A stretch of 5,317 bases of DNA, taken from assembly GCA_934130265.1 (NCBI GenBank), contig CAKOYC010000080.1:1-5317 (forward strand), in the 5' to 3' direction. Under the pieces are notes generated by a model, which was given only the letters and a program-made list of their open reading frames with translations, was not told where the DNA came from and searched no databases. A program made the translations under genes and the position numbers. The first letter of the stretch is position 1. Each line of letters starts with the position of its first letter. The DNA is from an uncultured Bacilli bacterium (GTDB lineage: Bacteria > Bacillota_I > Bacilli_A > RF39 > UBA660). Below are positions 1 to 4,472 of this stretch, in pieces.

Positions 1-176
1 GCATCTGCTATTCTAAATAGTGTTCTTGCATTTGTTACTAACGGTTTTACTTGATAAATTATTGGTATAGCCTGATTAATAACGTTTAGAGTTTTCTGGG
101 TATTATTTAAAATGTTACCCCAATTTATTCTTTTTATACCTGTGCTAATTTGATAAGGATTATACTGATTGTACAT
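1..176 (-). CDS. yqfQ: VrrA/YqfQ-like protein, N-terminal part (runs off the left edge)
   Basis: This leftward reading frame stays open for 58 codons from an ATG at 176-174 to the window edge, so only the N-terminus is visible. It begins MYNQYNPYQISTG and continues with a segment reading NILNNTQKTLNVINQAIP, then YQVKPLVTNARTLFRI. That 'leucine/asparagine-rich helix, P, x-Q-x-x-P-x-x-x-N' pattern is what I remember of the VrrA/YqfQ family of Firmicutes, small proteins of unclear function with a conserved N-terminal helix pair and a variable, often low-complexity tail. The assignment is from memory of the motif, not from a search. The start is supported by an extended Shine-Dalgarno (AAGGGTGAT) 8 bases upstream on this strand. 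It is transcribed divergently from the pilC-like gene, and the visible part has no membrane segment or cysteine. The C-terminus and full length cannot be judged. Confidence 0.6.
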   Translation of the reverse strand, partial: MYNQYNPYQISTGIKRINWGNILNNTQKTLNVINQAIPIIYQVKPLVTNARTLFRIAD

Positions 177-180
177 TTTC

Positions 181-189
181 ATCACCCTT
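181..189 (-). promoter_or_regulatory. Ribosome binding site of the YqfQ-like gene
   Basis: On the minus strand the sequence reads AAGGGTGATGAAAATG. AAGGGTGAT matches the extended anti-Shine-Dalgarno complement (GGAGGTGAT). Counting from the end of the GGG core, the second ATG (176-174) sits at the optimal distance of 8 bases. The ATG at 182-180 lies inside the site and is too close, so 176 is preferred as the start. Confidence 0.6.
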
Positions 190-194
190 ATTTT

Positions 195-225
195 AATATA
201 TGTTAATTGTTTCTTCTTGTGTCAT
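195..225 (-). promoter_or_regulatory. Possible leftward promoter for the YqfQ-like gene
   Basis: On the minus strand ATGACA (225-220, five of six bases of TTGACA) is followed after 19 bases by TATATT (200-195, five of six of TATAAT). The spacer is longer than the usual 17 and the resulting leader would be only about 15 bases, so this is a weak call. Its -35 element would lie inside the inverted repeat that also covers the rightward promoter, so one bound protein could affect both directions. Confidence 0.3.
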
Positions 226-244
226 TATTCTAATAATGATATAA
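217..244. repeat. Inverted repeat across the divergent promoter region, candidate operator
   Basis: The core is a perfect 8-base inverted repeat, TCATTATT (222-229) and AATAATGA (232-239), around a central CT. Extending outward, three of the next five pairs also match (217/244, 218/243, 220/241) and the two exceptions (219/242, 221/240) are G/T pairs. In total 11 of 13 pairs are symmetric. The perfect core occupies almost exactly the spacer between the -35 and -10 hexamers of the rightward promoter, where a dimeric repressor or activator would be expected to act. The region is AT-rich, which raises the chance of accidental symmetry. No regulator family is assigned. Confidence 0.45.
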
Positions 245-245
245 T
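217..245 (+). promoter_or_regulatory. Extended -10 promoter driving the pilC-pilD unit
   Basis: A perfect TATAAT lies at 240-245, preceded by a TG dinucleotide (237-238) in the extended -10 position. A weak -35 (TTGTGT, 217-222, three of six consensus bases) lies 17 bases upstream. The predicted transcript start is near 252, giving a leader of about 18 bases that begins just before the ribosome binding site. The spacer between the hexamers is palindromic (see the inverted repeat). Confidence 0.6.
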
Positions 246-254
246 TACAATAGT

Positions 255-262
255 AGGAAGGG
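255..262 (+). promoter_or_regulatory. Ribosome binding site of the pilC-like gene
   Basis: AGGAAGGG lies 7 bases before the ATG at 270. This is the only good Shine-Dalgarno near the 5' end of the frame. The next in-frame methionine of interest (residue 61, at 450) is preceded by AT-rich coding sequence with no such site. The unusually long N-terminus therefore appears to be genuinely translated. Confidence 0.7.
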
Positions 263-269
263 TGTTAAT

Positions 270-1694
270 ATGGAGAAGGCTATGCAACCATTTATTTTTG
301 TTTATCATGTTGTTGTTTATATATTTTCTTTACCAAAAACTATTCTTTCATATTCGTTTAAGGGACTTAGTGCTATTTTATCATTATTCAATGTTAAAAC
401 TGAAAAAAAAGGTAATAGTAAAGAAATAGAAGATGAAGTTAAAAAACTAATGACAGAAAAACAGGAAGAAACTATTAAGGAAGAACCTTTGTTTTCATAT
501 AGATATAAAGCTAAAGGTGTTAATGGCAAAGTTTTCTCTGGTACTATGGAAGGAAGTAGTCTAGATGATGTTAGAGAATTTTTGAAAAATGAAGGCTATG
601 AAATACTTGAAGTTAACCCTCGAAAAACTTATGATGTAGATATTAATATAGGTGGTAAATTTGGAGCGGCAGAGTTATCATTTACGCTTACTCAATTATC
701 TACTTATATTAAAGCTGGTATTTCTTTAATAGATTCAGTGAGAATACTTGAAAAACAAGCAGAAAAACCAGAACATAGAAAAGTTTATCAAAAAATGGTT
801 TATGAGTTGTTAAAGGGTGAAAATTTATCAGTAGCAATGCAAAAACAGCAAGATAAGTTCCCTAAATTATTGGTTAATATGGTTAAGACTAGTGAACTTA
901 CTGGTGATTTGACATCAGTGTTAGATGATATGGCAGACTATTATACTTCTAAAGAAGAAACTAGAAAGACTATGATTTCTGCTATGACTTATCCGGTTAT
1001 TGTTTTATTAATAGCAGTTTGTGTTGTAATTTTTATTCTAACTACAATCGTACCTAAATTTGTTGATATGTATAGTGCTAATGATGCTAATATACCAGCT
1101 CTTACTCAAACAATAATGAATATTAGTAAATTTTTAACTAACCATTATATAGTATTAATAGTTGCAATAGTCGCTATTATTGGGTGTATTGTTTTCTTTT
1201 ATAAACATGTTCAAGCTTTTCGTAAAAATGTTCAGATAATTATGATGCATGTACCTGTTATGAGTAAAATAATTATTTATAATGAAGTTTATAATTTTAC
1301 AAAAACATTTGCTTCTTTATTAAATCATGGCGTTTTTATTACGGATAGTATGGAAATACTTGCTAAGATTACTAATAATGAAGTTTATAAAGAATTAATT
1401 AATAGAACAATTATAAATTTAAATAAAGGTGCTAATATTTCAGAATCATTTAAAGGCTCTTGGGCTTTTCCAGTTGCTGCTTATGAGATGATTGTCACTG
1501 GAGAGTCTACTGGTCAATTGGGATTGATGATGGAAAAAGTAGCTAACTATTATCAAACATTACATAAGAATTTAGTAAAACAGTTACAGAGTTTGTTGGA
1601 ACCAATGATGATTGTTATTCTAGCTTTGATAGTTGGTGTTATTCTTTTATCAGTTGTAATGCCAATGTTTGATATCTATTCAAAAATTCAGTAG
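270..1694 (+). CDS. pilC: Type II secretion F / PilC / ComGB family inner-membrane platform protein
   Basis: This is the polytopic platform protein around which type IV pili, type II secretion pseudopili and competence pseudopili are assembled; it works with a cytoplasmic assembly ATPase. The 474 residues show, in order: a hydrophobic N-terminal stretch (about 6-40), a Lys/Glu-rich linker (41-72), the small N-terminal beta region with the family pattern Y-x-A-x-G-x-x-G (about 75-117), F domain 1 (about 135-260, with ELTGDLTSVLDDMADYY at 209-225), and F domain 2 (about 335-465, with GESTGQLGLMMEKVANYY at 411-428). Membrane segments are visible at about 241-263, 293-312 and 445-468, the usual three. 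Typical family members are about 350-410 residues, so the excess is the first 70 or so residues. The gene heads a two-gene unit with the prepilin peptidase; its TAG stop forms part of the next ribosome binding site. Pilus, competence and secretion roles cannot be told apart here because no pilin or ATPase gene is present. Confidence 0.93.
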   Translation: MEKAMQPFIFVYHVVVYIFSLPKTILSYSFKGLSAILSLFNVKTEKKGNSKEIEDEVKKLMTEKQEETIKEEPLFSYRYKAKGVNGKVFSGTMEGSSLDDVREFLKNEGYEILEVNPRKTYDVDINIGGKFGAAELSFTLTQLSTYIKAGISLIDSVRILEKQAEKPEHRKVYQKMVYELLKGENLSVAMQKQQDKFPKLLVNMVKTSELTGDLTSVLDDMADYYTSKEETRKTMISAMTYPVIVLLIAVCVVIFILTTIVPKFVDMYSANDANIPALTQTIMNISKFLTNHYIVLIVAIVAIIGCIVFFYKHVQAFRKNVQIIMMHVPVMSKIIIYNEVYNFTKTFASLLNHGVFITDSMEILAKITNNEVYKELINRTIINLNKGANISESFKGSWAFPVAAYEMIVTGESTGQLGLMMEKVANYYQTLHKNLVKQLQSLLEPMMIVILALIVGVILLSVVMPMFDIYSKIQ

Positions 1695-1700
1695 GTGATG
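1693..1700 (+). promoter_or_regulatory. Ribosome binding site of the prepilin peptidase gene, overlapping the pilC stop
   Basis: AGGTGATG begins within the TAG stop codon of the upstream gene (1692-1694) and matches the 3' half of the GGAGGTGAT consensus. From the end of AGG, the ATG at 1704 is 8 bases away, which is optimal. The in-frame GTG (1695) and ATG (1698) lie inside the site. This decides the start at 1704 and suggests translational coupling to the upstream gene. Confidence 0.65.
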
Positions 1701-1703
1701 AAA

Positions 1704-2474
1704 ATGGATTTAATTTATTTAGTATTTTTCTTCCTTTTAGGGCTAGTTATGGGCTCTTTCTTTTGTGTTGTTGGTTTAAGATTAGTAAGAGAAGAAAACT
1801 TTGTGACAGGAAGAAGTTACTGTGATAGTTGTCATCATGAACTATATCCTAAAGACTTGATACCACTTATATCATTTATTTCTTTAAAGGGTAGGTGTAG
1901 ATATTGTAAGAATAAAATTAGTCCTTTATCATTCTTTATTGAATTATTTACTGGCATTTTGTTTATGATAGCATTTTATTCTTTTTCTTTTTCTATTGAT
2001 TTATTGATAGCTTTAGCAGCTATTTCTCTTACCATGATAATATTTGCTAGTGATTTAACTTATCTAATTATTTCTGATGAAGTATTAACTTTTTTCTCTA
2101 TAATATTTATAGTACTTAACTTCTTTAAGTATGGCTTTATTGGTGGATTAAAAATGGTAATGGGGGCAGTATTTCTTTTTGGAGTAATGTATCTTCTAAT
2201 GAAATTTGGTGATTTTTTATTAAAAAGAGAAAGTTTAGGTGGGGGAGATGTAAAGTTATTATTTGTAATAGGATTAGTTTTAGAACCATTATTAGGAATA
2301 ATTAATATATTTCTAGGTAGTTTTATAGCTTTACCAGTATCTATTTTTTTGTATCAAAAAAATAAAGAACATGTTATTCCCTTTGGACCATTTCTTTCTG
2401 TGGCTTTTCTAATAATAATATTCAGTAAAGTTACACAAAATGATGTTATCAACTTAATTCTTAATTTAAGCTAG
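1704..2474 (+). CDS. pilD: Prepilin peptidase, A24 family (PilD/ComC-like)
   Basis: This membrane aspartic protease cleaves the leader of type IV pilin-like proteins at the cytoplasmic face, and members with the cysteine-bearing N-terminal domain usually also methylate the new N-terminus. Counting from the ATG at 1704 (256 residues), the first helix carries the family GSFFCVVGLR pattern (17-26). Two CxxC pairs follow (C40/C43 and C65/C68), which in the family bind zinc. Catalytic aspartates are D117 in FASDLTYLIISD and D182 in the GGGDVKLL motif. The C-terminal IPFGPFLS motif (225-232) is also typical. About seven membrane helices can be seen. One oddity is that the usual I-P-D/N after the first aspartate reads I-S-D (123-125). 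Length is normal for the full two-domain form. Alternative starts at 1695 (GTG) or 1698 (ATG) would add two or three residues but fall inside the ribosome binding site. Its substrates are not encoded in this window. Confidence 0.94.
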   Translation: MDLIYLVFFFLLGLVMGSFFCVVGLRLVREENFVTGRSYCDSCHHELYPKDLIPLISFISLKGRCRYCKNKISPLSFFIELFTGILFMIAFYSFSFSIDLLIALAAISLTMIIFASDLTYLIISDEVLTFFSIIFIVLNFFKYGFIGGLKMVMGAVFLFGVMYLLMKFGDFLLKRESLGGGDVKLLFVIGLVLEPLLGIINIFLGSFIALPVSIFLYQKNKEHVIPFGPFLSVAFLIIIFSKVTQNDVINLILNLS

Positions 2475-2500
2475 CAAATTAATTTAAAATATGGTATGAT
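2472..2500 (+). promoter_or_regulatory. Extended -10 promoter upstream of the unknown 220-residue gene
   Basis: TATGAT (2495-2500, five of six of TATAAT) is preceded by TGG (2492-2494), a TGN extended -10. At 17 bases upstream lies TAGCAA (2472-2477), only three of six of TTGACA, overlapping the stop codon of the prepilin peptidase gene. The predicted transcript start is near 2507, giving an 18-base leader. The design closely matches the promoter at 217-245: weak -35, TG extension, very short leader. It suggests the downstream genes can be expressed independently of the pilus unit, although read-through from pilD is also likely because no terminator lies between them. Confidence 0.55.
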
Positions 2501-2512
2501 AATATACACTTT

Positions 2513-2519
2513 AGGAGGG
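2513..2519 (+). promoter_or_regulatory. Strong ribosome binding site before a GTG start
   Basis: AGGAGGG, a full consensus site, lies 6 bases (counted from AGGAGG) before GTG at 2525. No in-frame ATG lies nearby, and the first in-frame ATG codes for residue 71, so the GTG start is well supported. Confidence 0.75.
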
Positions 2520-2524
2520 ATATT

Positions 2525-3187
2525 GTGAAAATCTCAAACAATTTAAAAGAAAATTCAGTTTATTTACAAAAAAAAGATATAGAATACTTATCAAAGGCTT
2601 TTTCTATTAATCTTGTTGATGATGAAACACTAAGTGAATATAAGCCAAGTGATTTTATTCTAATAGAAGGAAAAGAAAAGGTCCAGATTATCTCATCTCG
2701 TGATGAAATATTAGAGTTTAAGGATTTCCTTTCTATGACTAAGAATCAAGCTCAACAAAGAATGGATGATGCTGAACAATTATATTATATTGTAAGAAAA
2801 CAGAAGTCTCCTGTTGGAGAAATTCTTAGATATCGTTATGTATATGAAAGTGCGGTTAGAGAATTTGTTGAAAAAGAAAAGGGTACTTTATCTTTTGATG
2901 TTCCTTTAACTCTTGATATGCTTAATGATTATTTATTTTATGGTGCTAATAAAGACTATTATGCTGCTTCTACTACTATACCTAGTACTTATGAAATAGG
3001 TAGAATTGATGGTGATGTAGTAGATATTAATAATCCTATTCTTGAGAAATTTGTTAAGACAGAAATGACAACTGCTAGTGATTTAGAAAGAAAAAATATA
3101 ACTGATCCTTTTTATATAACAAAAGTAAGAAATGCTAGTAAGAAAAAGTTATATTATACTATAAATCATACAAACCGAAAGAAGTGA
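2525..3187 (+). CDS. Conserved-looking hypothetical protein, 220 residues, function unknown
   Basis: I do not recognise this protein. It reads as a real gene: it has a consensus ribosome binding site, its own extended -10 promoter, codon use like its neighbours, and an end packed against mtaB. It has no cysteine, no signal peptide and no membrane segment, so it is probably cytoplasmic. The N-terminal 60 or so residues alternate charged helices with short hydrophobic strands (PSDFILIEG at 41-49, EKVQIISS at 51-58). The middle (about 61-118) looks helical, with a charged, tyrosine-rich segment containing AEQLYYIVRKQKSP (83-96) and ILRYRYVYESAVREFVEKE (100-118). The last 20 residues are strongly basic (ASKKK, ending NRKK), which might suit nucleic acid or ribosome contact, though that is only inference. 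The start is GTG. The gene ends in TGA immediately followed by an in-frame TAA. It is probably co-transcribed with mtaB and recD2, which hints at a housekeeping rather than a pilus role. Confidence 0.85.
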   Translation: MKISNNLKENSVYLQKKDIEYLSKAFSINLVDDETLSEYKPSDFILIEGKEKVQIISSRDEILEFKDFLSMTKNQAQQRMDDAEQLYYIVRKQKSPVGEILRYRYVYESAVREFVEKEKGTLSFDVPLTLDMLNDYLFYGANKDYYAASTTIPSTYEIGRIDGDVVDINNPILEKFVKTEMTTASDLERKNITDPFYITKVRNASKKKLYYTINHTNRKK

Positions 3188-3188
3188 T
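3181..3188 (+). promoter_or_regulatory. Ribosome binding site of mtaB inside the end of the upstream gene
   Basis: GAAGTGAT resembles the GGAGGTGAT consensus with one changed base and lies 7 bases (from the end of the AAG core) before ATG 3192. It spans the TGA stop of the unknown gene, so termination and re-initiation are likely coupled. The mtaB start is also fixed by homology, since the family's TLGCKVN motif begins at residue 7. Confidence 0.55.
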
Positions 3189-3191
3189 AAT

Positions 3192-4472
3192 ATGAAGGTT
3201 GGTATTTGTACTTTAGGATGTAAAGTTAATACTTATGAAAGTGAATATATTGAACAAGAATTAAAGAAAAGTGGCTACCAGATAGCCTCTTTTGATGATT
3301 TATGTGATGTTTATATAATAAATACTTGTACAGTTACTAATCAAGCTGATGTTAAAAGTAGAAAGATGATACATCGTTTTAGAAAAGCTAATCCTGATGC
3401 TTGTATTGTAGCTATGGGGTGTTTTATTGAGACTAATTTAGAAAATATTGATTCTGATATTGATATTGCTATTGGTAATAGAAGAAAGGGAGAACTTGTT
3501 AATTTATTAGATGAATTTTTTACTAATAAAAGTAAGATAGTAGCTAAAGGAAATGATAAGTCTCACTTTGAAAATATGTATTTAGAAAACTTTGAAGGAA
3601 GAACTAGAGCTTTTGTTAAAGTACAAGATGGATGTGAAAATTTTTGTAGCTACTGTATAATTCCTTATGCTAGAGGAAAATGCTGTTCTAAACCATTAGA
3701 GACTGTGGTAAGTGAAGTTAAAACACTACTTAGTAGAGGTTACCAAGAAATAGTATTAACTGGTATTCATACTGGTAATTATGGGGTGGATATTAATACT
3801 AATTTTGCCACTTTATTAAGAAATTTGGTTAAACTTGATGGACTTAAAAGACTTAGAATATCTAGTATAGAAGTTACTGAATTAACAGATGAAGTATTGG
3901 AAATTATTAGAGAAAATGAAAATATTGTGAACCACTTTCATATTCCCCTACAAGCTGGTAGTGATAAAATCTTAAAATTAATGAATAGAAAATATGATCT
4001 TTTATACTTTGAAGATAAAATTAATAAATTAAGAAGTATAAGAAAAGATGTATCTATTACTACTGATATAATAGTAGGTTTTCCTTTAGAAGAAGAAAGT
4101 GACTTTATAGAAACAATTAATAATGCTAAGAAATTTAACTTTTCTAAGATTCATGTCTTTCCATATTCGGTTAGAACAGGGACAAAAGCGGCTAGTATGA
4201 AACAAATTGATGGTAATATCAAAAAAGATAGGGCAAGAAGACTATTAAGAGTATCTAATGAACTAGCTAAAGCTTATCAAGAAAAGTTTATTGGTAAAGA
4301 GGTAGAGGTGCTAATCGAAAAAGATAATTCTGATGCCTCTTTTGGTCATACTGGTAACTATTTAGCTGTAAAAGTAGCAGGAAGTCATGAACAAAATACA
4401 TTTGTTAAAGCAAAAGTTATTGCGATTGATGGTACAAATTGTCTTGCTAGGGAGGAACAATGTCAGAGATAA
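3192..4472 (+). CDS. mtaB: tRNA t6A37 methylthiotransferase MtaB (radical SAM)
   Basis: MtaB inserts a methylthio group at C2 of N6-threonylcarbamoyladenosine at position 37 of ANN-decoding tRNAs, giving ms2t6A and stabilising codon pairing. The 426 residues show the three domains of the family. The N-terminal methylthiotransferase domain has TLGCKVNTYES (7-17), the hallmark separating MtaB from MiaB, with cluster cysteines C10, C46 and C77. The radical SAM domain binds its [4Fe-4S] cluster through C148, C152 and C155 (CENFCSYC) and carries VLTGIHTGNYG and HIPLQAGSD (250-258). The TRAM RNA-binding domain takes the last 60 or so residues. Length is slightly below the usual 430-450. One oddity: the nearly invariant GFPGET motif of this enzyme class reads GFPLEEE (296-302), replacing the second glycine with leucine, while the flanking TDIIV and FPYSVRTGT are typical. 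The gene starts 4 bases after the upstream stop, and its last 13 bases overlap recD2. Confidence 0.96.
   Translation: MKVGICTLGCKVNTYESEYIEQELKKSGYQIASFDDLCDVYIINTCTVTNQADVKSRKMIHRFRKANPDACIVAMGCFIETNLENIDSDIDIAIGNRRKGELVNLLDEFFTNKSKIVAKGNDKSHFENMYLENFEGRTRAFVKVQDGCENFCSYCIIPYARGKCCSKPLETVVSEVKTLLSRGYQEIVLTGIHTGNYGVDINTNFATLLRNLVKLDGLKRLRISSIEVTELTDEVLEIIRENENIVNHFHIPLQAGSDKILKLMNRKYDLLYFEDKINKLRSIRKDVSITTDIIVGFPLEEESDFIETINNAKKFNFSKIHVFPYSVRTGTKAASMKQIDGNIKKDRARRLLRVSNELAKAYQEKFIGKEVEVLIEKDNSDASFGHTGNYLAVKVAGSHEQNTFVKAKVIAIDGTNCLAREEQCQR
4449..4455 (+). promoter_or_regulatory. Ribosome binding site of recD2 inside mtaB
   Basis: AGGGAGG lies 4 bases before ATG 4460, within the mtaB coding sequence. 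The spacing is on the short side, but it is the only good site nearby, and the resulting N-terminus (MSEIKGKLSKIIF) matches the expected RecD2 start, so the 13-base gene overlap is credible. Confidence 0.65.

Noticed and set aside
222..239. Reading the promoter palindrome as a Fur, PerR or Zur box
   Set aside because: Those boxes have AAT-N-ATT at their centre, whereas this one has ATT-CT-AAT. The half-site order is reversed and the central spacing differs, so no family name is justified.
169..429. Open frame of 86 codons on the plus strand
   Set aside because: It has no ribosome binding site, starts inside the divergent gene and overlaps the pilC-like gene out of frame. The protein is a low-complexity Phe/Leu/Tyr/Ile string, typical of an AT-rich shadow frame.
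317..529. Open frame of 70 codons on the minus strand
   Set aside because: It lies wholly antisense to the well-supported pilC-like gene, has no ribosome binding site and resembles no family I know.
1695..1706. GTG 1695 or ATG 1698 as the prepilin peptidase start
   Set aside because: Both lie inside the Shine-Dalgarno AGGTGATG, too close for use; ATG 1704 is at the ideal spacing.
2461..2482. Inverted repeat TTAATTT / AAATTAA with an 8-base loop around the pilD stop codon, as a possible terminator
   Set aside because: The 7-pair stem is entirely A/T and is not followed by a clean T run, so it would be very unstable. It also overlaps the next promoter. Chance is likely in this composition.
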